From: Paraurantiacibacter namhicola | GTDB lineage: Bacteria > Pseudomonadota > Alphaproteobacteria > Sphingomonadales > Sphingomonadaceae | Length of the DNA stretch: 64,000 bases | Direction: 5' to 3' | Assembly (NCBI RefSeq): GCF_001687545.1 | Contig: NZ_CP016545.1 | Span: 1,969,001-2,033,000 of the forward strand | Part shown: one piece after another, positions 43,851 to 52,993 of the stretch | How positions within the stretch are numbered: the first letter of the stretch is position 1 | Layout of the letters: each line of letters opens with the position of its first letter | Notes under the pieces: generated by a model | Told to the model about the DNA's origin: nothing | Databases searched by the model: none | Seen by the model: only the letters and a program-made list of their open reading frames with translations | Program-made: the position numbers and the translations under genes

Positions 43851-45677
43851 ATGGCGGAACCACCAATCCTTTCCTGGGAAGGCCTTGGCTTGCAGCAAGG
43901 CGGCCGCTGGCTGTTCGGCGGGCCTGATCGCGAGGCACTGGACCTGCATATCGGCCCGCGCGATCGCATTGCGCTGATCGGGCGCAACGGCGCTGGCAAG
44001 ACCACGCTGTTCCGCCTGATCGCGGACCGGATCGAGGCGGACCGCGGGACGCGTAAGACCAAGGCGCACACGCATATCGTGCTGCTGGAGCAGGAGCCGG
44101 ATTTCACCGGCTTCGACACGCTGATGGACTTCGCGTTGCACAGCACTGCCGATGGCGGACAGGCCCCGGCGGAGCACGAGGTGGAGGCCATCGCAGGCCA
44201 GCTCGGCATCGACATGTCGCGTGACGCCGCCACGGCGAGCGGGGGCGAGAAACGCCGCGCCGCCCTGTCGCGCGCGCTGGCCTTGGACCCGGACCTGCTG
44301 CTGCTGGACGAGCCGACGAACCACCTGGACCTGTCCGCCATCGACTGGCTGGAAGGCTGGCTGGAGCGTTATCGCGGCGCCTTCATCGCCATCAGCCACG
44401 ACCGCGAATTCCTGAAGCGCCTGACGCGCGCGACCCTGTGGCTCGACCGCGGAAACCTGCGCCGCAAGGAAGTGGGATTCGGCGGTTACGAGGCGTGGGA
44501 AGAGCAAGTCTATGCCGAGGAGGCGCGCGCCGCCGAGCGGCTGGATGCCAAGCTGAAGATCGAGGCGCACTGGCTGGAGCGCGGCGTGACCGCGCGGCGC
44601 AAGCGCAACCAGGGCCGGCTGGAGAAGCTGTGGGACATGCGCGCCCAGCGCGCCGCCATGATCGGCCCAGCCGGCAGCGCGAAGCTGAAGCTGGCGAGCG
44701 ACGACAACAAGACAAAGTCCGTCATCGTGGCGGAGAAAATCTCCAAGTCCTATGGCGACCGGGCGATCATCCGCGACTTCTCCCTGCGCATCCAGCGCGG
44801 CGACCGGATCGGCCTGGTCGGCGGAAACGGCGCGGGCAAGACCACGCTGCTGAAGATGCTGACGGGCGAGCTGGAGCCCGACACGGGCGAAGTCACACGG
44901 GCGAAAACGCTCTCCGGCGTGATGATCGACCAGCAGCGCAGCCTGATGCAGCCGGACAAGACCATAAGGCAGGTGCTGGCGGAAGGTGGCGACTGGATCG
45001 ACGTGCGCGGCAATCGCAAGCATGTGCAGGGTTACCTGAAGGAATTCCTGTTCGATCCCGGACTTGTCGACACCAAGGTCGGCACGCTGTCAGGCGGGGA
45101 GCGCAGCCGCCTGCTGCTGGCGCGCGAATTCGCCCGCGAATCGAACCTGCTGGTGCTGGACGAGCCGACCAACGACCTCGACCTGGAAACGCTGGACCTG
45201 CTGCAGGAAGTGATCGCCGATTACGAAGGCACCGTGCTGCTGGTCAGCCACGACCGCGACTTCCTGGACCGCACCGTCACCATCACTCTGGGCCTTGATG
45301 GCAGCGGCAAGGTGGACGTGGTGGCCGGCGGCTATGCCGACTGGGAACGCAAGCGCAAGGAACGCCCGCAGCGCGCAGGCCGCAAGGAGAAGGCCGCTGG
45401 CGACACGGCTCCGCCCGCGCCGCCGCCTCCCCCTCCGCCGCCGAAAGCGGCCAAGCTCTCCTACAAGGACCAGCGCGATTACGAATTGCTGCCGGACCGT
45501 ATCGTGGAGCTGGAGGCTGCCATCGCGCGGGGCGAGGAGATCCTATCGGACCCGGACCTGTTCACCGCCGATCCGCAGAAATTCGCCAACATCACCAAGG
45601 GCCTCGAAAACGCCCGTGCCGAAAAGGACGCGGCAGAGGAACGCTGGCTGGAGCTGGCGGAGCAGGTCGAGGGATAA
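43851..45677 (+). CDS. ABC-F ATPase, Uup-like
   Basis: The 608-residue protein has two fused ABC domains without membrane segments. Walker A sites are GRNGAGKTT and GGNGAGKTT, signature motifs SGGEKRR and LSGGERSR, and Walker B LLLLDEPTNHLDL and LLVLDEPTNDLDL. The C-terminal coiled-coil extension (about residues 530-608) points to Uup rather than EttA; ABC-F proteins act on ribosomes or DNA structures. The linker has eight consecutive prolines at 45420-45443. Function within the family is inferred. Confidence 0.93.
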   Translation: MAEPPILSWEGLGLQQGGRWLFGGPDREALDLHIGPRDRIALIGRNGAGKTTLFRLIADRIEADRGTRKTKAHTHIVLLEQEPDFTGFDTLMDFALHSTADGGQAPAEHEVEAIAGQLGIDMSRDAATASGGEKRRAALSRALALDPDLLLLDEPTNHLDLSAIDWLEGWLERYRGAFIAISHDREFLKRLTRATLWLDRGNLRRKEVGFGGYEAWEEQVYAEEARAAERLDAKLKIEAHWLERGVTARRKRNQGRLEKLWDMRAQRAAMIGPAGSAKLKLASDDNKTKSVIVAEKISKSYGDRAIIRDFSLRIQRGDRIGLVGGNGAGKTTLLKMLTGELEPDTGEVTRAKTLSGVMIDQQRSLMQPDKTIRQVLAEGGDWIDVRGNRKHVQGYLKEFLFDPGLVDTKVGTLSGGERSRLLLAREFARESNLLVLDEPTNDLDLETLDLLQEVIADYEGTVLLVSHDRDFLDRTVTITLGLDGSGKVDVVAGGYADWERKRKERPQRAGRKEKAAGDTAPPAPPPPPPPPKAAKLSYKDQRDYELLPDRIVELEAAIARGEEILSDPDLFTADPQKFANITKGLENARAEKDAAEERWLELAEQVEG

Positions 45678-45712
45678 CAAGCCCCCCCGACCCGCGCCGC
45701 TGATTGACCGGC

Positions 45713-46243
45713 TCAGGCGGGCGAATTTGCGGGCAGGAACCCGGGCTTGCGCAGCAGGAACGCCGACAGCAGCGATACGAACAGCCCGACCGGGAACAGT
45801 TCGATGAAGCTGATCATCATGCGGAATGCCGGGTTGCGGTACAGCGTCACCGACGCCTCGATTTCCTTGATCCGCTCCGCGCTCTGCACGGCGTCGGGCA
45901 TGGCGCGCGCCTCTGCCAGCAGGCCGTTGCTGTATTCCGTGATGAAGGCATAATCCGTGGCCGCCAGGAATAGCTCCCAGCTCAGCACGTAGAACACGCC
46001 GGCGACGGCGGTGATGGCCACGCCCAGCCCCAGAGCGGTTCCGAAGCGGATCACACCGCCCTGCTCCATGTCGCGGTACCGCTTGATGCCCACGAAGACG
46101 AGCATCATCACCACCAGCATGACGAGGTAGCCGAGGAACTCGCTGGAAGAGTGATTACCCCCTACCGACAGCAGGATCAGGGATATGATGGCGATGGCGA
46201 CGACCCCGGCGATGGAGCCGAAGATCAGGGCGTAACGAAACAT
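45713..46243 (-). CDS. DUF4199 membrane protein
   Basis: The ATG at 46243 (MFRYALIFGSIAGV) gives 176 residues with four membrane segments, the DUF4199 arrangement. The loop after the third segment contains YNGLL-like and SVTLYRNPAFRMMISFIELFP sequences. The family has no defined function. It lies next to a membrane LuxR-type regulator on the same strand, 109 bp downstream of it. Confidence 0.82.
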   Translation of the reverse strand: MFRYALIFGSIAGVVAIAIISLILLSVGGNHSSSEFLGYLVMLVVMMLVFVGIKRYRDMEQGGVIRFGTALGLGVAITAVAGVFYVLSWELFLAATDYAFITEYSNGLLAEARAMPDAVQSAERIKEIEASVTLYRNPAFRMMISFIELFPVGLFVSLLSAFLLRKPGFLPANSPA

Positions 46244-46352
46244 GGGAAGCCTCCTTTGCTGCAAGTGGCAGGTCCATGCCGCAAGCCGGGCCGCGCGCCA
46301 TCGCCCATATGGGTGATTTCGGCCTTTTCGCCCGTTCGGGCCATGCAGCGCC

Positions 46353-46766
46353 TCAGGGCAACAATGACAGGCGCCGCGCCATGTCCACCGCCTTGCCGCG
46401 CCCGTGCACACCCAGCTTGTCATAGACATGCGCGATGTGCGTCTTGACCGTGTGCGGGGACACGCCAAGTTTCCGGGCGATTTCCTTGTTGCTCGCCCCC
46501 GTCGCCAGCCGGTCCAGCACGTCGATCTCGCGCGCGGTCAGGCCAAGCGATGCGGCCGCCTTCTCATTGCGGCGAAAATCGGCAGCGGGCGGCCGGGGCG
46601 TAAGGCGATATCCCGCGAATATGCCGAGCGCGCCGAACAGGACTGCGATGGCGATGATATAGACCTGCGTCGGCAGGCTGCGCACGAAATCGAGGTAATG
46701 CAGGAATTGCAGGACCATCACGATGATCCCTGCGGCAAGGCCGTATATCAGTGCCGTCCCTCTCAT
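46353..46766 (-). CDS. Membrane-anchored LuxR-type regulator
   Basis: The ATG at 46766 (MRGTALIYGLAAG) gives 137 residues; an ATG at 46829 is less likely. Two hydrophobic segments (about residues 6-24 and 36-53) precede a LuxR-type helix-turn-helix: LTAREIDVLDRLATGASNKEIARKLGVSPHTVKTHI. There is no receiver or autoinducer domain. The regulator would bind DNA while tethered to the membrane. It probably controls the DUF4199 gene just downstream. Confidence 0.88.
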   Translation of the reverse strand: MRGTALIYGLAAGIIVMVLQFLHYLDFVRSLPTQVYIIAIAVLFGALGIFAGYRLTPRPPAADFRRNEKAAASLGLTAREIDVLDRLATGASNKEIARKLGVSPHTVKTHIAHVYDKLGVHGRGKAVDMARRLSLLP

Positions 46767-46872
46767 GGCCTGTGTGCTGCCAGAAACCGCCGCCGCGCTC
46801 AATGCGGTATGCTGCCACAATCGCACCACATGGCTTTGCTACGCCTGCCGCATAGTTTTGAGAGGATTTGCC

Positions 46873-47229
46873 ATGTCGATCGACCAGTTTGCCAAAGACT
46901 TTACCGCCGCCGTGCGCGAGGATCGTGCCGATGATTACACCGCGATGTGGGCCGACGATATCGTCAGCTGCGAGCCAGGCGAAGGCCCGATGTCCCGCTG
47001 CGAGGGACGCGAGCAATTGCAGCAGAAACACGACTGGTGGAACGCCAATGCCGAAGTGCACAGCTTCGAATGTGCCGGGCCTTATGTGGTGGGCGATCAA
47101 TTCGCGGTGAATTACAGCATGGATGTGACCATGGACGGGGAGCGCAACGAATTCCACGAAACCGCCATATACACCGTGCGCGACGGGAAGATCGCGGAAG
47201 AACGCTTCTTCTACCCCACTGGCGAATAA
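46873..47229 (+). CDS. SnoaL-like / NTF2-fold protein
   Basis: The 118-residue protein matches the NTF2 fold of SnoaL-like proteins: an N-terminal helix FAKDFTAAVREDRADDYTAMWADDIVS, then a sheet ending in ETAIYTVRDGKIAEERFFY. A GAGAGGA ribosome-binding site precedes the ATG at 46873. A ligand or enzyme role cannot be assigned. It is divergent from the LuxR gene. Confidence 0.83.
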   Translation: MSIDQFAKDFTAAVREDRADDYTAMWADDIVSCEPGEGPMSRCEGREQLQQKHDWWNANAEVHSFECAGPYVVGDQFAVNYSMDVTMDGERNEFHETAIYTVRDGKIAEERFFYPTGE

Positions 47230-47300
47230 TCGCTGCGCCAATTGTAGCGGACATGTGACAACGCTTGCCCTGACAGCGGCAAACCGCGATAGGCTGCGCC

Positions 47301-48047
47301 ATGGCACTGTCCAAGGACAATCCCGAGAAGGTGGACCGTATCCAGCAGACGCCGTTCACCAAGGCGGAACGGCGGCTGCTCGACTGGCTTTGTGAGCGCA
47401 TGCCCGCATGGGTCACGCCGGACAAGCTGACCTTGCTGGCGGCCCTCGCTGCCATCGGCATCGGGCTCTGCTTTGCATTCAGCGGGCAGCATCCCTGGCT
47501 GCTCTGGCTGTCAATCGCGCTGTTCGGGGTCCACTGGTTCGGGGATTCGCTGGACGGCAGCATCGCGCGCTATCGCCGCATGGAACGGCCCAATTACGGC
47601 TTCTTCATCGACCACAGCTCGGACATGATGGCCGGCTTCGTGATCCTGGGCGGACTGGGGCTTAGCCCATACGTCCGCATAGAGATCGCCCTGCTGGCGC
47701 TAGCAGGATATTTCCTGCTGGCGATCCACACGTTCCTGCTGGCCAAGGTGACGGGTGAATTCCACCTCTCCCACGGCGGGCTGGGCCCGACGGAGATCCG
47801 CATGATCTTCATCGCGCTGACTCTGGGTATCATCTTCGGCGGGCCGGACGTCCCCAGCTGGGGCGGATATTCGGTGTACGACATCGTGGTGGGCGGATGC
47901 GCCGTGCTGATGCTGGGCATATTCGCCGTCGTCACACTGTCCGTCGGGCGGCGCCTGTCGCAGGAAGACAATGCAAGGCTTGCCGCAAGGATGGCCGCGC
48001 GCGCCGAACAGGACGCCAGGCAGGACGCCGGTCAGCCGAGGCGGTAG
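47301..48047 (+). CDS. CDP-alcohol phosphatidyltransferase family protein
   Basis: The 248-residue inner-membrane enzyme has the DGxxARxxxxxxxxGxxxD motif as GDSLDGSIARYRRMERPNYGFFIDHSSD, read here in parts: DSLDGSIARYRR then GFFIDHSSD. About six membrane segments are present. It transfers a phosphatidyl group to an alcohol acceptor; the acceptor is unknown, and it is distinct from pssA. It ends overlapping the DUF6456 gene on the other strand by 16 bp. Confidence 0.88.
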   Translation: MALSKDNPEKVDRIQQTPFTKAERRLLDWLCERMPAWVTPDKLTLLAALAAIGIGLCFAFSGQHPWLLWLSIALFGVHWFGDSLDGSIARYRRMERPNYGFFIDHSSDMMAGFVILGGLGLSPYVRIEIALLALAGYFLLAIHTFLLAKVTGEFHLSHGGLGPTEIRMIFIALTLGIIFGGPDVPSWGGYSVYDIVVGGCAVLMLGIFAVVTLSVGRRLSQEDNARLAARMAARAEQDARQDAGQPRR

Positions 48048-48505
48048 AAGTCCGCAGCGCGCTCCAGCGCGATTTTCAGGACCAGCTTCCCGCTGCGCGC
48101 GGGCCAGGCCAGCTCCTTTTCCGCCACGGGCAACGTCTCCCCCGCGCACACCACGCGCCACAATATATCCTCCAGCCCCTTGCCCGCATGGGCGATGGCC
48201 CCGTCAAACCGCTGGCGTGCGGCAATCTGCCGCTCGGTGGGCGCAAGGCCGGTCTCGCCCGTCCCCTTAATGCGCACCGCGTCCCAGCGCATGGTGACAT
48301 TTGGGCCAAGCTGCGCCCGCTCGAAATCCATCCGCAGGCACTCGCCAGCCGCCAGCAGCCGGTCGTCAAGGTGGCCGCGGGCGTGGAGCCATGACAGCGG
48401 GTTTTCGGCCAGGTTCACCGTCACCGACCGCCTGCGCTTGGCCACGCCGCCCCTGCGCCGCGGGCCTTCCTGCGTCAATTCGCGTTCCACCAGTTCGCGC
48501 TGCAT
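48032..48505 (-). CDS. DUF6456-like protein
   Basis: The 157-residue protein contains SVTVNLAENPLSWLHARG and LLAAGECLRMDFERAQLGPNVTMRWD, which fit the conserved core of DUF6456 proteins of alphaproteobacteria. A basic patch (RRRGGVAKRRR) precedes it. The function is unknown; relatives with a helix-turn-helix are thought to be regulators. It is divergent from the XRE gene, sharing the operator-like site at 48567. Confidence 0.72.
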   Translation of the reverse strand: MQRELVERELTQEGPRRRGGVAKRRRSVTVNLAENPLSWLHARGHLDDRLLAAGECLRMDFERAQLGPNVTMRWDAVRIKGTGETGLAPTERQIAARQRFDGAIAHAGKGLEDILWRVVCAGETLPVAEKELAWPARSGKLVLKIALERAADFYRLG

Positions 48506-48566
48506 CCGAATCTCCTGCTTGCCAGATGAAGGGCCACTTGACAGCGGTTAGCGATGTAGGAAATAG

Positions 48567-48583
48567 ATAACCGAATTGGTTAT
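48567..48583. promoter_or_regulatory. Operator-like palindrome between DUF6456 and XRE genes
   Basis: ATAACC (48567-48572) and GGTTAT (48578-48583) flank GAATT, giving a 17-bp near-perfect palindrome. It is 16 bp upstream of the XRE regulator start and in the shared divergent gap, a good position for autoregulation. Confidence 0.55.
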
Positions 48584-48598
48584 TGAGGGGCCAGCATC

Positions 48599-49171
48599 GT
48601 GATCAACCGTATCCGCGACATCCGCAAGCAGAAGGGCATGACCCTGGCAGAGGTGGCCGCCGCCTGCACGCCCGCGACCACGGCGCAGACCATCGGGCGG
48701 CTCGAGACCGGCATGCGCAACCTTTCCCTCGCATGGATGAACCGCATCGGCGCGGCGCTGGGCGTGGATCCGGAAATGCTGCTGAAGGGGGAGGAGCGCG
48801 ACGATCCCAAGATCGTGGCACGCCTGACCGAAGCCGGGGCCGAACCGCTCGCCAAGCCGCACGATGCCGTGTTGCCCACCGACCTGGACACCAGCAGCCC
48901 GCTCGTCTGCGTGGTGGTGGAGGTCCCGCAGGGCGAATACCGCGTCGGCGACCAGCTGTGGCTGCGCCAGTTCGCGCCGAGCGAGGCAGGCCGGCTGATA
49001 AACCGCGACATATTGGTCCCGCGCAGCGGCGGGCGCTTCGCCTTCGGCCGGTTGATCGACCGGCAAGGCACTCTTGTTGGCCTGTTGCCGCCCGGTGCAG
49101 GCCAGCGCCAGGTCGTGATCGACAACCCGGAATGGCTCGCCGTGGCGGAGATGCTGGTGCGCAAGCTGTGA
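48599..49171 (+). CDS. XRE-family transcriptional regulator
   Basis: The 190-residue protein starts with GTG at 48599. A helix-turn-helix (MTLAEVAAACTPATTAQTIGRLETG) is followed by a LexA-like or peptidase S24-like beta region (DQLWLRQFAPSEAGRLINRDILVPRSGG) that lacks an obvious catalytic Ser-Lys pair. It likely autoregulates through the palindrome upstream. Its stop overlaps the glycosyltransferase GTG start, indicating coupling. Confidence 0.85.
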   Translation: MINRIRDIRKQKGMTLAEVAAACTPATTAQTIGRLETGMRNLSLAWMNRIGAALGVDPEMLLKGEERDDPKIVARLTEAGAEPLAKPHDAVLPTDLDTSSPLVCVVVEVPQGEYRVGDQLWLRQFAPSEAGRLINRDILVPRSGGRFAFGRLIDRQGTLVGLLPPGAGQRQVVIDNPEWLAVAEMLVRKL

Positions 49172-50349
49172 AGCGCGTCCTGTCCATCTCCACCCTCTAT
49201 CCTAACGCCGTCAATCCGCGCTTCGGAACCTTTGTCGCGCGCTCGCTGGAAGCCTTTGCCGCCACCGGGCGCTGGGACGTGACCGTGGTGAACCCCATCG
49301 GCGTGCCGCCCATCCGCTTCGGCAAATACCGCGCGCTGGCCGATGCCGCGGTGGACGGCGTGGAGGGCGGCGTGCGCGTGCTGCGCCCCACCTTCCCGCT
49401 CATTCCCAAGCTGGGCGGCAGGCTCAACCCCTCCGCCATCGCCCGCGCGGTGGGTCCGCTGGCGGAAAGCCTGCATGCCAGCCAGCCTTTCGACATGGTG
49501 GACGCGCAATTCTTCTATCCGGACGGGCCTGCCGCCGCGCAGGTCGCGCATCGCCTGCAACTGCCGCTGTCCATCAAGGCGCGCGGGGCGGACGTGCATT
49601 TCTGGGGCGCAAAGCCGTATGCCAAGGCAAAGATGCTGGAAGCATCGGACCAGGCGGCGGGTCTGCTGGCGGTCTGCGGCCCGCTGGCGGATGACATGGC
49701 AGCGCTGGGCATGGAGCGCGAGAAAATCACGCTGCATTACACCGGGCTGGACCGCGACCGGTTCCGCCCGCTGCAACACCCCGGTCTGCGCGGCCAGGTG
49801 GCAGAGGCTCTTGGCATTGCCATCGCGCCGGAAGAGCCGTTGCTGGTGACAGTCGGCGCGTTGATCCCGCGCAAGGGGCAGGAATTCGTGATTCGCGCAC
49901 TCGCCATGCTGGAGCGCCCTGCCCGCCTGCTGCTGGTCGGCAAGGGCGAGGATCAGCCCTCCCTGGCGGCGCTGGCACAGGAGCTGGGCGTCGCCGACCG
50001 GGTGCATTTCCTGGGCCTGCTTGACCACGACCTGCTGCCGCCCGTCCTCTCCGCCGCCGATGCGATGGTGCTGCCGTCAGCCAGCGAAGGCCTGGCCAAT
50101 GCCTGGGTGGAGGCGCTGGCCTGCGGCACGCCGCTGGTCATCACCGATGCGGGCGGTGCACGCGAAGTTGTCACCAGCCCGGACGCAGGCGTGATCGTGG
50201 ATCGCGATACGGGGGCGATTGCCCGCGGTATCACCAGCCTGCTCGACAATCCGCCGGAGCGCGAAGCCGTTGCGGCCATGGCCGAGCGGTTCAGCTGGCA
50301 GGCCAACGCGCAGGCGCTGGCCGACCATTGCGACAGATTGACGGGCTGA
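49168..50349 (+). CDS. Glycosyltransferase family 4 protein
   Basis: The GTG at 49168 overlaps the XRE stop as GTGA and gives 393 residues, starting VKRVLSISTLYPNAVNPRFG. The GT-B fold is clear: N-terminal acceptor domain, then LVTVGALIPRKGQEFVIRAL and the EX7E-type motif PSASEGLANAWVEALACG, with TDAGGAREV after it. It transfers a sugar to an envelope acceptor of unknown type. It converges on secF. Confidence 0.93.
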   Translation: MKRVLSISTLYPNAVNPRFGTFVARSLEAFAATGRWDVTVVNPIGVPPIRFGKYRALADAAVDGVEGGVRVLRPTFPLIPKLGGRLNPSAIARAVGPLAESLHASQPFDMVDAQFFYPDGPAAAQVAHRLQLPLSIKARGADVHFWGAKPYAKAKMLEASDQAAGLLAVCGPLADDMAALGMEREKITLHYTGLDRDRFRPLQHPGLRGQVAEALGIAIAPEEPLLVTVGALIPRKGQEFVIRALAMLERPARLLLVGKGEDQPSLAALAQELGVADRVHFLGLLDHDLLPPVLSAADAMVLPSASEGLANAWVEALACGTPLVITDAGGAREVVTSPDAGVIVDRDTGAIARGITSLLDNPPEREAVAAMAERFSWQANAQALADHCDRLTG

Positions 50350-50370
50350 AGCCGCGCGCGGCGGAGGCGC

Positions 50371-51348
50371 TCAGGCCTCGCCGCGTGCCAGCCGCTCCTG
50401 CCTGTCCGCGACGCTTTCCTCGGGGACGAAGCTGTTGCTGTTCACGCCCAGCCAGATCAGGATCGGCGCGGCCATGTAGACCGAGCTGTAGGTACCCACG
50501 AAGATGCCCAGCGTAATCGCGGCCACAAGGCCGAACAGGCTGGCAGGGCCGAAAAGCAGCAGCGGCAGCAGCGCGATCAGCAGCGTCAGGCTGGTCATCA
50601 CGGTACGCGCCAGCGTCTCGTTCACGGACCGGTCGAGCAGCTCTGGAAGCGGCATCTTGCGATACTTCTTCAGGTTCTCGCGAATACGGTCATAGACCAC
50701 GATGGTGTCGTTCAGCGAGTAACCGATGATCGCAAGGATGGCGGCGATGATCTGCAGGCTGAATTCCATCTGGAACAGCGCGAACATGCCCAGCGCGAGA
50801 CTGACGTCGTGGAACAGCGCAAACAGCGCGCCCACGCCGAACTGCCACTCGAACCGCACCCAGATATACAGCGCAATGGCCAGCATGGCGGCGAGCAACG
50901 CATAGACGGCCTTCTCGCGGAATTCGCTGGCGACCTTGCCCGAAACCGTCTCGTTCCCGTCCCGCCGAACGTTGGGATATTCGGCGTCGATAGCGGCGAT
51001 CACCTCGTTGCCGACAGCGTTCGCGCCGCCCTCGATTGCCTCGATATTTTCGGGAAGCCGGATGCGGATCGAAACCTGGTTCGCATCGCCGAAACGCTGG
51101 ATGGTCGGTTCGCCATAGCCAAGCCCGCCAACCAGATCGCGCAGCGCCGGGATCGGTGCCTCTTCACGCTGTTCGAAGGTCAGGCGCACTTCCTGTCCGC
51201 CCGCAAAATCGACGCCGTAATTCAGGCCCTTGGTCATTACCAGCCCCCAGCTGGCAGCGATCAGGATCAGGCTGACGACGTAGAAAGGCACGCGCCACCG
51301 CAGGAAGCGGATGTTCGTATCGTCGGGTACGAGTTTCAGGAGTTTCAT
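50371..51348 (-). CDS. secF: Protein translocase subunit SecF
   Basis: SecF works with SecD to drive Sec-dependent export using the proton gradient. The 325-residue protein has six membrane segments with a periplasmic loop (about residues 45-160). FAGGQEVRLTFEQRE and SLNDTIVVYDRIRENLKK are diagnostic. It is the last gene of yajC-secD-secF. Confidence 0.97.
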   Translation of the reverse strand: MKLLKLVPDDTNIRFLRWRVPFYVVSLILIAASWGLVMTKGLNYGVDFAGGQEVRLTFEQREEAPIPALRDLVGGLGYGEPTIQRFGDANQVSIRIRLPENIEAIEGGANAVGNEVIAAIDAEYPNVRRDGNETVSGKVASEFREKAVYALLAAMLAIALYIWVRFEWQFGVGALFALFHDVSLALGMFALFQMEFSLQIIAAILAIIGYSLNDTIVVYDRIRENLKKYRKMPLPELLDRSVNETLARTVMTSLTLLIALLPLLLFGPASLFGLVAAITLGIFVGTYSSVYMAAPILIWLGVNSNSFVPEESVADRQERLARGEA

Positions 51349-51366
51349 GGTTTCGTCCTCCCCGCC

Positions 51367-52959
51367 TCAGACGTGCAGCTCGCTCGGGCGCTTCTTGCGA
51401 AGCCATCCGGCAACCCACATGCGGGTGAGCGTGACGGCCGTGAAGACCGAAGTGAAAAGGCCGATGATCAGCACGACCGCGAAGCCGCGGATCGGGCCGG
51501 AGCCGAAAAGGAACAGCAGCATACCGGCGATGAAGTTGGTGATGTTGGCATCGTAAATCGCGCGGCTGGCTTCCTTGTAGCCATTTTCCACCGCCGCAAC
51601 GACGCGCCGCCCACGCTTTCGCTCCTCACGTATTCGCTCATTGATCAGCACGTTGGCGTCCACCGCCGCGCCGATCGTCAGCACGAAACCCGCGATGCCG
51701 GGCAGCGTCAGCGTGGTGTTCATCACCGCCATGATGCCCAGGATCATGCCCACGTTCAGGACCAGTGCGGCCGTGGCATAGACGCCGAAGCGGCCATAGG
51801 TCGCGATCATCAGCACCACCACCAGCAGCGAACCGACGCCCATGGCCAGCATGCCCTTGCGGATCGAATCGGCACCAAGGTCCGGCCCGACAGTGCGTTC
51901 TTCCACGACTTCCAGCGCCACGGGCAGCGCGCCCGATTGCAGCTGGATGGCCAGCTGGTTGGCGCTTTCCACCGTGAAACCGCCGGAAATCTGGGAACGG
52001 CCACCGCGGATGGGTTCGCGCATGACGGGGGCGGAGATCACTTCATCGTCAAGGATGATGGCGAAACGCTCGCCCGTGTTCTGCGTGGTCATGCGGCTGA
52101 ACTTGCGCGCGCCATCGGGATCGAAGGTGATGTCCACCACCGGCGAATTGTCCTGCGCATCGAAGCTCTGCTGCGCCTCGGTCAGCGTCTCGCCGCTGAT
52201 GCCGCCCAGCCGCTCCACGACCACGCCGCCCGGCAGGCCGGCGCTTTCCGCGTAAGGGAAGACCTGGCCTTCGGCAGCGAGGCCGGAGAGGACCTCGTCC
52301 TGGCTTGCTTCGCGCACGACCAGCTTGAATTCCAGTGCGGCGGTCTTGCCCAGCAATTCCTTCAGCGCTTCGGGATCGCCCAGACCGGGGACCTGCACCA
52401 CGATGCGGGTGTCCCCCTGGCGGATGATGGTCGGCTCGCGCGTGCCAAGCCCGTCGATACGGCGGCGTACCACGTCTGTTGCGGACTCCATCGCCGTCTG
52501 GATAGCATTCTCCAGCCCGGCCTCGGTCGGCGTCAGGATAAAGCGGCTGCCGTCGACAACTTCGATATTCCAGTCGCGCACCGTGCCCGCACCGTCCGTA
52601 AACGGCAGGATCGCCTCGCGCGCCGCGTCCACCATGGACGGGTCTTCCAGCATGAAGGTCAGCCGGTTGCCGCGCGTGGAGATGTCGCCGATTGCGATGC
52701 GCGGCTCGTTACGGCGCAGCGCGTCGCGCACCTGCTCCTCCAGCTTTTCCAGCCGGGTGGCGGCGACTTCCGCCGGGTCCGCTTCCAGGAGGATGTGGCT
52801 GCCACCTGCAAGGTCGAGCCCGAGATTCACTTCCGGATCGGGAAGCGAGGACGGCCATTTCAGGCCGCTGAGCGAGGTGATGGAGGGGAGCGCCGCGGCG
52901 ATCGCCACCAGCGTAATCGCCCAGAGGAAGATCTTTTTCCAGCGGGGGAAGTCGAGCAT
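51367..52959 (-). CDS. secD: Protein translocase subunit SecD
   Basis: The ATG at 52959 (MLDFPRWKKIFLWA) gives 530 residues; an earlier in-frame ATG overlaps yajC. LGLDLAGGSHILLEAD, VPGLGDPEALKELLGKTA and the transmembrane block with GAAVDANVLINERIREE are the SecD signatures. A large periplasmic P1 domain lies between the first two membrane segments. It lies 18 bp before secF. Confidence 0.97.
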   Translation of the reverse strand: MLDFPRWKKIFLWAITLVAIAAALPSITSLSGLKWPSSLPDPEVNLGLDLAGGSHILLEADPAEVAATRLEKLEEQVRDALRRNEPRIAIGDISTRGNRLTFMLEDPSMVDAAREAILPFTDGAGTVRDWNIEVVDGSRFILTPTEAGLENAIQTAMESATDVVRRRIDGLGTREPTIIRQGDTRIVVQVPGLGDPEALKELLGKTAALEFKLVVREASQDEVLSGLAAEGQVFPYAESAGLPGGVVVERLGGISGETLTEAQQSFDAQDNSPVVDITFDPDGARKFSRMTTQNTGERFAIILDDEVISAPVMREPIRGGRSQISGGFTVESANQLAIQLQSGALPVALEVVEERTVGPDLGADSIRKGMLAMGVGSLLVVVLMIATYGRFGVYATAALVLNVGMILGIMAVMNTTLTLPGIAGFVLTIGAAVDANVLINERIREERKRGRRVVAAVENGYKEASRAIYDANITNFIAGMLLFLFGSGPIRGFAVVLIIGLFTSVFTAVTLTRMWVAGWLRKKRPSELHV

Positions 52960-52993
52960 GTCGGGTCTGGCCTTGAAAGTCTGGTGTGCCGGA

